A stretch of 64,000 bases of DNA from Gloeophyllum trabeum ATCC 11539 (taxonomy: Eukaryota > Basidiomycota > Agaricomycetes > Gloeophyllales > Gloeophyllaceae): contig NW_006920410.1 in assembly GCF_000344685.1 (NCBI RefSeq), forward strand, positions 550,717-614,716, in the 5' to 3' direction. Positions within the stretch are counted from its first letter, which is position 1; every line of letters begins with the position of its first letter. Made by a program: the position numbers and the translations under genes. Below the pieces are notes generated by a model. That model did not search any database. It was not told where the DNA came from and saw nothing but the letters and a program-made list of their open reading frames with translations. Of the stretch, positions 23,530 through 36,203 are shown piece by piece.

Positions 23530-25050
23530 ATGTCTCTCAAGCGTCCCCTTACCAGCGTCGATACCCATTTCTTGGAGGTTGACTCACCTGGCCACGTCCA
23601 CAAGAAGACGGCGTCCGCGTCCTTTGTTGTCGAGAATGAAGTCAACTCCGCCTGCTTCAGAACATACAACGCTACCCAAAAGTCCAGGCCCTTTTCTTCG
23701 GGAATTCCTAACCGAATGTGTGCCGAACTCCTTAAGGAGCTGGAAGCGCTTATTATTCCAGGGGTCACCACGGAGATGCCGCCATACGACATTCGACGAG
23801 AGCTGCAGAGACGGTACAATGTGGATCGTCGCCTGATCTATGACTGGTTCCGCGGCAAAGGCTTGAGGGTTAAGGAAGATAGGTTACTCGTCTCGTATTC
23901 TAGCCCGACACCTCGCCGTAATAGCCAACAGCACAGACAAGTATTGTCCCTATCTCCGCAAAGTTTCCCGAGTTTGACCATGTTGTCCTCGTAGATTACT
24001 ATCCGTCATTGCTCTACCTCATCTGAGAACTCTCCTGTGTTATCTAGTTCCTCTTCGCTATCGCACTTCAACCGACTTGAAACGCCCTCGAGCATATATG
24101 CGTCTTCTCCTTCTCTCCCTGTGACACGGTCTGCTCCGGGTACCCCCGCCATTGGGCATCCTCGTGGCCTTGATATCTCTGGCTGCTCAGAAAAGACAGA
24201 GCGGCCCGCTGTCTCCTGGCCGTACGAAGCCTCGTATGCACCGGATCTTTATGAATCGCCCCTTCTTGATACCTCGCAGTATGACTTCTCTCCTGTTGTC
24301 GGTGAAGATGGCGAACTTTACTATGACGAAGAATACGATTCTCCCTGGCGTCCAGCAACCCTACTTGATTCTCTGGAATTTGGTGCCGAAGTCTCCCCTA
24401 GTCCGGAAGACCTGGTGCCCCTGGACCAACGGCCGCTCAAGCAGGAAGAACGCATAGCTGTCTATAACTTCATATCTGCTGCGATCGGCCCTGCTCACGG
24501 TATACAAGAGTCGGTCGGGACGTACGGTGCATACATGAAAGAACAGTCTGGCGCGCACTATGACCGTCTTTTAGCTCCCTATCAGAAAGAGCGACAACCT
24601 ATAGAACGAAGCCATCTCGGCGCTCCTCCAAGTCCACATTCTAGCTCCGGCACTGTTATCGAGGGACATGGCCTTCACTTGGACGAAGTCATATGGGTTC
24701 CCGTGTCGACGATCGCTTCTACTCTTCACCCCAGCCAAGCGCTTGACCGAAGTTCGACGCACCCCCCTTCGGAGGTCGGAGACCACCGATCCAATGAAAG
24801 GCCTCTGTACCCTGAGCCGATATCCAAGAGCAGGAAATTGGTGTTCTTGTCTGAATCTTACGGCGCCTACTCCGGCTCGTCATCGAAGAGTTCTGTCTCC
24901 GTGCTTTCGCCTCCCGAGCGTCGCATCTCCATGGATGAGGTTCTTAGTTCCCGTCAATCAGCCCGACCTTGCCTCGTCCATCGCTACGAACACGGTGGAA
25001 AAGTGCGCGGCGGAAGACCTCGGACAACCTCCGCTGGCGGCGGTCTTTGA
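23530..25050 (+). CDS. Homeodomain-like protein lacking the canonical Asn51
   Basis: Two exons (23530-23940 and 24028-25050) with an 87-bp intron in phase 0 give about 477 residues. Residues about 50-115 resemble a homeodomain: a basic-hydrophobic helix region (MCAELLKELEALI), then PPYDIRRELQRRYNVDRRLI, then YDWFRGKGLRVKED as recognition helix. The Trp-Phe pair of helix 3 is present, but the usual Asn and Arg of WFxNxR are Gly and Gly (WFRGKG). The remaining 340 residues are Ser/Pro-rich, with acidic patches (GEDGELYYDEEYDSP) and a basic C-terminus (RYEHGGKVRGGRPR). This suggests a transcriptional regulator or a degenerate DNA-binding fold. It is not adjacent to another homeodomain gene, so a mating-type HD1/HD2 pair is not supported. 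Function is unknown. Confidence 0.75.
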
Positions 25051-25376
25051 TTGTATGATCGTCACTATCAATTAGGCTTCGACTCCCGTCGTCTACCACA
25101 TACATATGTTAATCCGCCCTACTGTTAGCTGTTTCCTGGCGTCACCTTGTCTATGAATGATTGTATCCCTCCTTGCCAGAAAATGTTGAGATGCTTTCCT
25201 GAAAGTCAAGTTCATCTGGAAACCACAAAAACATTTCAGCTAGATTCGTTATGCGATCCAGTCTTAGCCAGATGCACTAACTCGGCAGCGGACTTTCCGC
25301 TCCCAAAAAGTGTCACCGCTCACATCGTTGCACGAATAATATGGCGTGAACAGTGTTGCAAAAGTGAGTCAAAGAG
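25051..25376. other. Intergenic region, nothing recognised
   Basis: About 325 bases between the homeodomain-like gene and the tRNA. No coding or structured element is seen beyond the expected 3-prime sequence of the left gene. Confidence 0.45.
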
Positions 25377-25463
25377 TCCTTCGACCCGGGCTCGAACCAG
25401 GGACCTTGAGATGGCGATGTTACCCATTACAGTCTCACGCTCTTCCAACTGAGCTATCGAAGG
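25377..25463 (-). tRNA. tRNA-Tyr (anticodon GTA) with a short intron
   Basis: Read on the minus strand, the acceptor arm pairs CCTTCGA with TCGAAGG, followed by discriminator A. The D-arm reads TAGCTCAGTTGGAAGAGC. The anticodon stem TGAGA pairs with TCTCA around the loop CTGTAA...A. The T-arm is GGTTCGAGCCC flanked by a pairing stem. The loop contains 14 extra bases after the base 3-prime of the anticodon, which is the normal intron position in eukaryotic tRNA-Tyr. Removing them leaves a normal 73-base tRNA before CCA addition. CCA is not encoded, as expected for a nuclear gene. Confidence 0.93.
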
Positions 25464-26284
25464 TTATAATAGTGTGAGATCCCTACATAATCATAAATCT
25501 ACAGCCTCGTAGTGGCTTACATTCCATTGTCCTAATGCTGTTCCTGGAGAATAACACGAGTATTGGCACTACCCAGAAGACATACCATAGGACGGAACAA
25601 ACCGAGACTGAGATAATGCAACTTGGCGTCTCCGGGGCATCTAGAAAGACCGTCATCCACGAATCCGTGAAGTTCCCATCCATGGCCAGGGCGGGATGCA
25701 ACGCGAGAGAGAATTCGAAGGTCAAACAGGGGTTCAGATGATCATCCACCACCGGAAGGGTGTAGCATTTAGAGGACAACCTACAGCCTCAGTAGAATCC
25801 AGGCGTAGGGGCAGAACTCCTGGGACCCTCTGAATCTATTGCAAAATAGATGAGATATGATTGTATCTTGCTCATGAACAGTCCCACCAAAATCGGCTGA
25901 ATTATTGCTCCGTCTAGCTCTAAGCATTATAACGGTCGAACTGTAATATATGTCCGACGTGGTCGTGGAACGAAGTAGCCGCAGGGCAACTAGGCTGCGC
26001 TGATTCCCTATGGCCCGATGTCCGACTTGGTCGCGCACGACCTGGGAACTATCGACTAGAATTTGTCACCGACGCGTACAGTGGTATCGTCGCTATGCTT
26101 GCCTCGTCCATATGTCCTTGGATTGCCTGTGGATGGTATAGGCTGTGTCCCAGGCTCGACTTTGCTTCATGAAGGCTAGCAGGAGTGACACCGGATACGT
26201 CTGCGAGGATAACGACCTTCTTCCACTATGGCGCGGGTCAACGAGCAGTCGTTTTCTGCGGCGCGAGAAGCGTTCTTTCGTGGG
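25464..26284. other. Intergenic region, nothing recognised
   Basis: About 820 bases downstream of the leftward HNH gene. Short frames on both strands (up to 98 codons, one hydrophobic on the minus strand at 25483-25779) have no recognisable similarity and no splice support. Confidence 0.45.
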
Positions 26285-27708
26285 TCACGGCGACCCTGCA
26301 GCCTCGATTGGATCCGCATCCGGCGCATTCGGGTCCGCGTAGGAGGAAGTAGCCACCTGGGCAGGATCTGCTAGCATCCGGATTTGCGGGTTCTTCGCCA
26401 GCCAGTCGCGGATCAAGTCCTTCCGGGGCTCGAGCTTATGTGCCCAGAGTGCCGCCAGATCGGAAGGGAGTTCCACGTTGGCATCTGGAGAGGGTGAGGG
26501 GGGCTCTGCTGTAATGACGACCGGCATACCTTCACAGGCTTTGATGATGAGCGAGGCGGCGTCCTCGCTGTCCTCGCTAGATATGAATGACGCAGAATCT
26601 TCCGGTGTACTCGGAAAAGTCGGAGAAGCGGACGAGTTGCCCCTCTCCATCGTCGCAACCCCAGTTCCGACCTCGATGTCGGTCTGGAGAGCAAGAGGAT
26701 GGGTAGGAATATCCTTGCCGGGGTTAAGGTAATGGAAGACACCGAGGGCGAACCTGATGAAAAGGAGATAGCCGTCTGTGCGACGCGGCAATGCAAGAGT
26801 CGTGCAATGAAGGTCAACAGCCCAGTTCTCAGGAGACAGACAATACGCCATAAACTCTCCGTTCGCAGGGATGTACAACATCAGGTGTGCATCCCAGAGT
26901 TTGTGGACGTCGGAGCTGTGAGTTAACATATTGCGGACGTCGTGTACCACATCCGTTCCCGAAAAACCCATCGGTATGACGAAGGGCGGGCTGAGATGGA
27001 AGAAAATCGAGTGATGAGTATACTACAGGCGATTAGCATCTGCAGGACCGAAGGACAGCGTGGAAAACATACCCAGTTCGCGTACTCTTCTGGTATGATG
27101 TGAGCGGTTTCTAAAGGAGCCATGGAACCAGAGAGCGCGCATTCCCGGTCCATTGCCGTCACTCAGCGGCTCACTTCGATTGGGTTCGCTCCCCAGCTGG
27201 AGTTCCAATCGATACCTCCAATACCGGGAGTTCGCTGGGCTGGAGGATCGCGAGGAATCGCGGTGGTGAACCAACGACTGGGCAGTTGTGCCCTTGCGGG
27301 GGGCTTCCAGTGGGTAAAACGTTTGAAAATACCGTAGTTGTGCCCGGGATTGCTAGGATCCAAGACGAGATAATATCTGCCGGCATCAATGAGGATTGAA
27401 TGAACGGGCTGTGTCCCCTCTCGGTCTCTGCAGAGAACAGAGCGATATGTATAGTCGCCAGTGAGAATTGCGCAGAGGTCGAGAACGACGTCAAGGGGAA
27501 TGCAGGGATTAATGCTCAAGGACCCATCGCCGAGCGGACAGCGGCGCAGAGGCAGAGTGATGAGCAAGCTGTCTGAGAGCTCGGGTGGACATGGATGTAG
27601 GATAACAAGACCGTCGACTTCGCTTTGAGTTGGTTGCGCTCTTCGACATGTCCGAATCGTCTGCATGCTTGGACGTCGGGCGTGAGTTCTGAGTCTTGTG
27701 ACAGACAA
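26285..27708 (-). CDS. HNH_2-type endonuclease domain protein
   Basis: About 439 residues from three exons: 27216-27708, 27073-27161 and 26285-27022, with introns of 54 and 50 bp. The central core reads CALSGSMAPLETAHIIP, where the zinc-like Cys and the His of AHIIP match the HNH_2 family, followed by a distal block (GTDVVHDVRN, then LWDAHLMLYIP). The N-terminal region (IPLDVVLDLCAILTGDYTYR) resembles sequences that precede HNH_2 in mushroom proteins. The C-terminal 120 residues are acidic and Ser/Pro-rich. The first intron is essential: without it an in-frame TGA (27163-27165) stops translation just before the HNH motif. Its acceptor is a weak CTGAG. The start codon is uncertain. Substrate and role are unknown. 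The gene diverges from the EF-hand gene, with only 78 bases between the start codons. Confidence 0.7.
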
Positions 27709-27786
27709 GACGACCGGACCCCGAACACCGAGGCCACAATAACACTCGGCCCCACAACGCTCGTTTCCGCTCAGCGGTCACCGACC

Positions 27787-29249
27787 ATGAAGACACTTAC
27801 CGCGCTGTCCTTACTCTTCTCTCTCCAGGCGGCGCGCGGTCATGCTGGCCATGAGGGGCCCGCGTCAGGCGAGACCATTCAGCAGTATGCACAGAGACAC
27901 GTACGTCCAATTGCTTCGAAAGTACACCGGCGGCGGGAGTGCTAACATGGATGTTCATACAGATGGTTACTGAGCATCACATGTATGTCGGCTACCTTTC
28001 CACGAGACCACAGGACTAAGAGCTTGATGTACAATCCAGCGACTCGTTTGACTTGAGGAGTTTCTTCCAGCTGCATGACCTCAACCGGTTTGTTGTCTAG
28101 TCCACAATTCACAGCATTGGCTCATCGGGTTGCATGAAGGGACGGAGTCTGGGACCGGGATGAAATCGAGGCCATCTACGGTGTGCACCACGTCTATTCG
28201 CAGAAGAAGTCCAAGGTACACTCCCATCCGTGTATCTCCCCTCCCACCTCCTCGCTCATTCCTCACCTCAGGATGAAGTAGAGCACCAGAAGAAGGCGGA
28301 CACGATTGCTAACACTGTGCTTGATCTACTGGACAAGAACAAGGATGGCAAGGTGACACCAGAGGAGTTTGAAGCTGTCGGTTTGGACGGACTGCCCAAT
28401 TTCGAGGAGCTGGGAGCGGAGGGACACCATTACGACGTCGAGAGCGGTACGTATCTATCCCTTGCTTTCATATATGCTACGTAACACAGCTCTTACATTT
28501 CCTCAGAATTCTTCCTCCACCACGAAGGTACGTCCCCCCGTCCCCTCGCAGTAACCGAAACCAACCCACTCACATCCTCCACAGAACTATACCACTCCAC
28601 CCCCGAAACGCAAACCGACGAATCCTACAACCACCCCGAGGACATCGAGCACTTTGCGCAGCACGAGCAAATCGAGCGCGCCGAGGCCGAACGCGAGGCC
28701 AAGTTCCAGGGCATCTCCGTCGAGGAAGCCATAGCCCAGCACGACCCGGACAACCCGGATAACCAAATCCCCGAAGTCCCTGCGCCCGGAACGCCAGTCC
28801 CGCCTCCAGCACCAGACGCAGCGCAGGTCCCCATCGTGGAGCATCCGCACGATGACCAGCTGCCAAAGGACGACGGCCTCCCGAAGGAGCCGGACACGAC
28901 CGTCATCGGGAAGCCCAGGGCTACGAGAGTGACGCCTCCCGAGAAGCAGGCGCCCGAGATTCGGTACAAGGATGCGAAGCTGCAGGGCGAGAGCCAGGCA
29001 GAGTGGGGCGCTGGAGCCGAGGGGTACAAGTCGCCAAAGTCTCCTGCAGATCGGATGAGGTGCGCATACACTTGCAGTTTTCAAGTTCCATGTCTGTGAG
29101 GATTTGACTGACCTGGTTACGGTCCCCTCCACAGGAAAAACTTGCCGTACAAGGTACAGTCCGCGCAATTCTTCGGATGCACATGTAAGAACGCTGACCT
29201 CTAGAACCGTATGCAGTACAAGTTCCGTCGTAGCTGGGGTGACTTCTAG
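27787..29249 (+). CDS. Secreted/ER-Golgi EF-hand protein, SSP120/nucleobindin-like
   Basis: The N-terminus MKTLTALSLLFSLQAARGHA is a clear signal peptide. Exon joins restore MVTEHHIDSFDLRSFFQLHD followed by two EF-hand loops: DLNRDGVWDRDE (loop 1) and DKNKDGKVTPEE (loop 2), both with full acidic ligands. Between them lies VHHVYSQKKSK. A HYDVESEFFLHHEELYH block follows, then a long acidic Pro-rich region and a basic tail ending KFRRSWGDF. This order matches yeast Ssp120 and animal nucleobindins, calcium-binding proteins of the secretory pathway. Exon 2 (27963-27982) is only 20 bases. No HDEL-type retrieval signal is present. Roughly seven introns are needed. It shares a very short promoter with the divergent HNH gene. 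Confidence 0.85.
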
Positions 29250-29473
29250 GCGTGCAGCTGGGAGCTTCTTATTTATGGTCTATACTCTATATCGTTCTAT
29301 GCATTCGTCGATCCATGGTGTACCGGGCCGCTGTATCAAAGCTAAACTCTGGAATCCACATCTGCCATTAAATAAATCAATCGTGAACCGGGTATATTTC
29401 CGTCAATCAGCTAGCATATGCGACACCATGGTACAATGGTCATAGATAAATATCATAGTCAGCAAGTCCGTTC

Positions 29474-32400
29474 CTACCGTCCGTCAAACATGTCTTCTAC
29501 GAGACCGCGCTCTACCGCTTCCCAGTCGACGTTGCCGCCGCTGGCGTACATGCTCTCGTACGACGCTATGCTCACATGCGAGAAGAACGGCACCAAATCG
29601 CGGATACTGTCGATCTGCCGTATCGAGTTCAGCATGGGCCGCCGCATGGGCCGGGGTTCAGTGAGGGGTGTGCTTGCGGGATGACTGATCATAGACTGCG
29701 ACCCATTTGTCTGTGACGAAGATTGAACAAAGTCATGCCTTGCAGTCGAGCATATACGTACCTCAGCCACGGGAAGGTCGCCCGCGACTTCACCCAGTAT
29801 ATCGACCAGAGCCTCGGACGTCCAATTGTCAGGTCGGAAGACGGCGTCGACGGTGTCAGTAATAAACACCCATTGGTGGCTATGTTCTGCTTCAGGACGT
29901 ATACCTCAGGAAAGCGGACACACACTCACATTTGGAACTCCTCCGTCTGCAGCACGAGCAATAAGTCTAAGAATTTGCTCGCTGATAAGATCAGAGACAG
30001 TTCTTCAGACCCATCTGAGGGTAGGCTCGTGATAGCTTGGTCAAATAGGCGGTACTGCAAGGAAGACTGATGAGAAGGATTATCATATTGAGCAAAGACG
30101 ACCAAATACCAGTTCCGTCAGGATCACAGGCCAGAAACTTGTAAGGTTGTGCGGCGACAAGCGACAGAGGAGGACTCGAACGCATAGGTAGACTTCACTC
30201 TGGATCACAGGCGCCGGAGAGTTCCTCAGGACATCCACCAGCTTCTCCTGTATAGATGGTAACTGGGTTAGGAAGTGATTTTTGTCCGCAGCATACAGGG
30301 CGTAGGACAACCGGCGAAGGTTGAGCGAACGCAGAAGGTTTTCGTATTCTCGGTTAGTGAACAGCGTCGTCGATGATGCTGTAGCCACTTTGCCTGTGAA
30401 GCAGGGTGAGAAGGTTGGCAACAGGTATATGGGCCTGGCTTACTCATGAGTTCAGCGAACGCAGCGCGGTCAGCGTCAAAGAGTGCCTTGATAATGTCTT
30501 TCCATTTTGAACCGGCCTCCGGCGATGAGTTGAAAAATCTATTGTCATTCAGTGCCTCGACAACGGGACCTCGCCAAGCTTTCAGGGCAGATTGAATCCT
30601 TGTCATCTGACGAATGATGTCTAGGACAGCAGGGTCGATATCCAAGGGCCTATACAGGTGTGAGTGTCCATCCTTGGCCAAGCTTGGTAGACACCATACC
30701 TTTGTTTACCCTTCATGGCGGGACTAATCACGTAATATGCGATGTTGCTGCAGGCTGTAGATACTTTGTCCGTTTCGAATAGCAACTTGCGAAGGTCGGG
30801 AATGACCGAACTGGCGAGGAACGCATGTATCTGCAGTCGCGTGGATAAGATGCCTCATTGATACGCATATGCGCTCACTTGGTCTACAAGCTCGCCGCTC
30901 TCCTGAGAAGCGCTCGCACCATACTTCTCATCCAACTTGCTATCAGAAGCAGCTGATGCAGACCGGGATCAGACAATGCGGAAGGTAGCTATCAAGAGGC
31001 GGCTCACATCGTGGAATAGGAGAGTCCCTGCCATTGACAGTCAAAGATTCCTTCGGGGCACGTCTTATCCATGTCCCTTGATCTGAAGTCCGGCTGGCGA
31101 TGGTCAAACATGTATCGAGCAACTTTGAAAAGGTGTCCTGTATGTCCTTCCGAACGCGGCGATCCTCTGTCGCAAAGGTCTGCACGAGTTTGTCCCCCAT
31201 GACGACGACGCATCTGGAGGGCTTGGGAACAGTGCCGCAAGGTCAATAACTGATCCTCCTACCTCAGAATAGGGAACGCCTGGGACTTCGTTTCGCGAAT
31301 GTTGTTCATGATCTCCCTAGCTAACTGCAACACACGACTCCACACTTGAAGGGCCAGTGGGGTCTCCAATTGAACCAAATACGTCTCGAGGAAGCGGAAC
31401 AGCATAGCATCAGAACTACATGACGACTTCAGTCATGCATGAGAATCGGGGGATGATTTGTACTCACACGTATGGAGCCAGTGACTGTCTTCGCGATCTT
31501 TCCTGGTTGCCGCTGGATATGCGCAACGAGATACTTTCGCATACCATGTGCACAACGTTGTGAGCGCTCGCAGTGAGCGCATCCACAAGCTCAAAAGCGC
31601 GGTTGGCCTGCAACGGCTCGTCCTGGTGACAAAGGAGAACTTAGTATAGTGAGCTGGGGGAATGTCCGGAAACATACGACACAGTTTTTGCTCCAGCAGT
31701 CTACAATCGATTCGAGGACTTCCGACGACTGGGCACGGAATATATGCTCTAGCACCCTCCTGCACCGCGTCCGAGAGCGATTATAGATCACAACCAGGGT
31801 ATGATCTTTGGGGCTAAGGGATACAGGTGCTGTCCATACCATTGCGACCCAGAGTGAGTACAGCGTTCGGACTGCTTCATGGAGGCAACGGTAGCCTGTT
31901 GAACGAGCCTACAGCCCACCAGTATAAGCCTCAAAGACGGAGAGACAACAGTGCGGAAACTGACCGCTGAATGCTCTTCAGGTAGATTAGACATATTATC
32001 TGAGCTGAAGACGTTCGACATGTAGCCGAGAAGACCACTGGATTCTTGCTGCCCTTTCTCTGGCATCTCGTCTTCAGGCTGGTTCACACCGACGGGGCGA
32101 TCCAAACTAAGGAGCACTAGACGCTCCAACACGTTGCAAAACATCAGGACTTCCGAGTCCGTCGTTGAGGAAGCAAGATCTACAGTATCGGCATCATTCG
32201 ACCCCGAGGCCTGGATGAGATCTGTTAGGGCGGACTGCAACTGGCGACAGACGCAATCATTCAACGGAGCTATCGCGGGTTTGAACGGACGATCGAACTG
32301 GGGAATAGTAGTGAGAATGAAGTCCAGCCAATGTTGCAAAACAGGCCGGTTGGTAGGAATACTAATGCCGTCAACCAGCGTTTGTATCAGAAGTTGATTG

Positions 32401-35400
32401 ATCGTGTAACTGGGGACCGGGGGCTCCATCGACGGATCCTTAGTACCTTGAGCATCGCTGGGATCGTCCCTTGGGTTACCGGAGTGATAGGTGCCGACGT
32501 CAGAAGAAGCAACAATAGAGTGAAGGAGATGCAGGAGTTTGTTTTGTAGATCAAGACGAACGAGGTGAACTGTAGCGTAGAGCTTTCCGACCACGGCGGA
32601 TTCGACAGTTTGAATAGACACGTTGTCGAACTCTCCTCTTGCCACTAATGATTGTAGCAGATCGATCGTTGTGGCTTGAATCACATTGCTCCACGGACCT
32701 AAACTCCTCGCAAAACGCGTGGAAGGCTCCGACTGCAGATATCTGAGGAAAAGAACCTGCGTGGGTGACGAAACCACAGAAGAAAAGTAACGATTACTAC
32801 CTGAGGAGGAGTTCGAGGAGAACATCCATGTACGTCGCCTGAGCCTGAGCTGGTAAGACTGTACGACCGAAACCGTCGATGTCATAAAGGGGTAAGGTAA
32901 AAGAGGTATCACTCCATACCTTTCTCAACACGATCTACAAGCTCCCTGTTTTGCGTGCGCCTCACCCCATTGCTCCTTGCAGTCTTGACGAAGCCCTGAC
33001 CACCGAACCGGATAACTGACAGTAGAATCTCCAGAACATGGTTTATATAATTTTGATCGAATGGGCGTTCGTATAGAAATATCGGTAACTCTTTGCCATT
33101 TAGCATGCTCGAAGAGGGTACCCGGCGAATGGAAGGATCTAGTAGGTCATACAGAATCGGGTCAAGAACCCTGGAAACATATATGAGAATAGCGAATGGG
33201 AAAAGCTTTAATCTTACCTCATGTAAGATTTCAGACTGCAACGCATCCAAGTCTCACCGACTCGCCGTAGATGGGGGTCGTCATTCTTTAGGGTCTCGAG
33301 CACAATCATCATCGGTGTCTTCAGGCGGAATCCGGGTAGGAGATGGTCATCTGTTAGTCTCCACAGCACGCCAAAAGCTTCGTAGGCCTCCTGGATATTT
33401 CGGGATTCGGGTGACATCAAGTTCTGAGCGATGATGGACTCCACATGTGGGCGCAACGTAGCATCCTCCAAAGACCAAATGAGGTTCACAGCTCGCACAT
33501 GATAGGCAGTCCTATTGGGGCGAAGGTACTTGAAGAGCTGAGGCACATAGTATTAGCGGAGGGGTCAGTGCAGTGTCTAGGGAGGCAACGCACCGTGTTA
33601 ACCATCCTGGACATGAGCGGTCGGGTGTCAATGGATATGCTGGGTTCGAGCCCTTGAGACTGATGGATTGCCACCACTGCGGTGACAATACGATCTACAA
33701 TCACAAACGTCGTGCTCTACATCATATGTGAAATCGTAAAAGATGAGTATAACGGTATGGCTTACCTCCAGCGTCTCGAGCATGACCGAGAGCCACTCAT
33801 CAGGAACCCAAGTTAAGTTGAGCACCCCCAGATCGCTATCGAATCGGGCGACGAGACGAGTGATAATATGCAGCGATCGATCGAGAAGAGCCTGTGCTCG
33901 CTCATGGTTGCCGCCTGCCGTGATGAGAGCGCGTGCAGCAATCATGCTGACTTGAGTGAAGTCGTCAAACGCAGTGACCAGCGGTAAACTCGCAGAAGTT
34001 CTCTCGCTAGTCACCTTGTTACTGGGTTCAATACCGTAAAATGTGCAAGCAAAAGTACTAGGGCCCTGAGTCTCCGCAGCCGTAAGGGTGTTACCGGTTA
34101 ACTCAGGGCGCTGGCGCAATGCCAAAGGCGGAATTTGCTTGGACAGTTCTTCCAAGAGCAAGATTGACCCGTGCACGCCCTCTTGCGAGACCCTAGATGG
34201 GTCCTCCGCGAGAAATGACTATACCACGTCGAACTATTAGCGAAAATTCAGATTCAACCGCCACACGATAATACCTTGGTCGTCTCAAGGATCGCTGCAA
34301 ACACCATCGGCAGATGAAATGTCAGCACTTCCTCGTCGTGTTTGAACGTTCTCAGAACGAATACTGCCATCCTAATCGCCTGCGAATTCCGTTAGCACGC
34401 AAAGAAAGGCAAATGGTCGGTAGAACAGACCTCGCAGGAACGGCCCTCGCTTCTGATCTCCGACAAAATGCGACTGAGGAGGTCCTTCCAGAGAGCGTGC
34501 GGTTCGATGGCTTCGTAAAGAGTGCTCGCAGTCATGAGTACCTTGTTTCCGTTCGATCAATGACTACTATTTCGCGTCAAAATGGGGACGCACATCGTCG
34601 CTGTCTTCCTGTTGTATCTCCAGGATTCTGCGAATCGCTATAAACGCATCGTAAACGATGGCTTCGGTCAGCGGCCCGCCGATTTCCCATTTGTCTAACA
34701 AAGAGACGAAAATCTTAAACGGGCGAGATTCAGCATAGTCAGGTAATGGAGGTCGCATTTCTTCCTAGGTAAACGCGTGATGTCAGTTCCTTGCAAGTAG
34801 ATTCCGCGTCAAACTTAACCCACCAGTAACGTAGACTTTAAAAGATCGAGCGAGTGCTTCTTGAAAAATTCGATCATCTGTGGACTTTGCTCGGCCGAGC
34901 TCAAGACCCATGTGAAGAACCGCCTGTTGAGGGATAGATCTCGTCGCAGTACAACCCCTACAGCAGCTCTCATGAGAATGATACGATCTTGCACTTGGGC
35001 TGTCTTCAAGGCTCGGCTCTCGATCCGAAGCGACTGTAACAAGAGGTCAAGGGCAGCGCGCCTAACTAAAAGATTCTCGTCTTCCAGCGCAGCTGCGAAG
35101 GCCCTTATCATCAAACCAACGTCCTGGCCGACGATGGGGGTTATATCTAACGACGAAGTCAGTACCATTCTATGGCGTCGCGAGACAAAACTACCTTCGT
35201 CTGGATGCATTTTCGGCAAACGTCGAGAGACGAAGTTGAGGGCTGTTAGTCGCGCAGCAGGAGTTGTCAACATCACGAGCCAGACGTTCTGGAAAAGGAA
35301 CGCAGGAGAGATTGTCCCTGAAAGTCTGTCAAGTAAGCCAAGGACCTAATCTATCGGTTCTTAGAAGAAGTAGTCGATACCAAGTGGAACTGCTTGCCTT

Positions 35401-36203
35401 GTCAAAGAATTCTCCAGTCTCCTCTTCTAAGCCCGGTAACAAAGCCAATATGAAGGCCTTCATTGCTGGTCGCAGACCCTCTTGCAAAGGCAGATAGTGC
35501 ACTTCGTAAATGTTAAGAACGATAGGCTAATAGGCAGTTAAGTTTCTCGTTATAACGAACGTTCCATTCTTCCACATACCCGAACGGATGTGGATGCATA
35601 CTCAAAGAAAGGGAATAGCCCCGAGGACCACAGATGCAGGTCACGCTTCAAGCCATCGGACTGCATGGGATCAGCATTCAGTTCTTCAAGCTAAGAAAGT
35701 GTTACACACCCCAATAACGGCCAGGATATGGGAATAGACATCTAATGCTCGCTGGTGGACTCCGGCAGGCAGTGCAGGGTTCAGACATTGTGCCAAACGT
35801 TTGGATACGACGAGTTTGCGCGGAATCTCCTTGAAGTGCTGATACGACTGAAGAGTCTGGAGTACATCGCCGTGTAAGAGGTATGCCCTTCGTGCCCTCA
35901 GGCAGGTGACTAAATCCTCGCACCTTCAGCAGCTGCTTGAGGAACGCAATGAAGTCCGCCCATTCATGCACACTATCGAACGTGTTCAAACATTTCTCCA
36001 CTTGCGACGTATACTTCTTGAACTTTGGATCTGCAGCATATAACTGTTGCGAACTGACTACTCTCCTTCCGGAATCAGACCAAATACGATCAAGACACGG
36101 ACGAAGGGCACCAACCGCGCTCCTTGATCAAGGCAGAGATACGACCCGACTCCTCTTTCTTGTCATGCGTCCCGGTATCAGGAATACGAGGTGTACTTGT
36201 CAT
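29474..36203 (-). CDS. DOP1: DOP1 (Dopey) family protein
   Basis: Very large leucine-rich helical protein, known in yeast and animals to act with Mon2 and Neo1-type flippases in endosome-Golgi membrane traffic. The Dopey N-terminal domain is clear: KKYTSQVEKCLNTFDSVHEW, ADFIAFLKQLLK, SKRLAQCLNPALPAGVHQRA and LDVYSHILAVIG, then HEAT-like repeats (RRAALDLLLQSLRIESRAL). The C-terminal conserved region is also present (LSYALYAADKNHFLTQLPSI, then LRVLLC-type sequence with RLSPHNLTSFWPVILTEL). It ends with VDWEAVERGLVEDMF. At least fifteen short introns interrupt about 6.7 kb. The start is taken as the ATG at 36201-36203, giving a short hydrophilic leader before the domain; that first junction is uncertain. 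No breaks that would suggest a pseudogene were seen. Confidence 0.9.

Noticed and set aside
23530..25050. Mating-type homeodomain locus
   Set aside because: Only one homeodomain-like gene is present, without a divergent partner, and its helix 3 lacks the canonical DNA-contact residues. No mitochondrial intermediate peptidase gene, the usual neighbour, is in the window.
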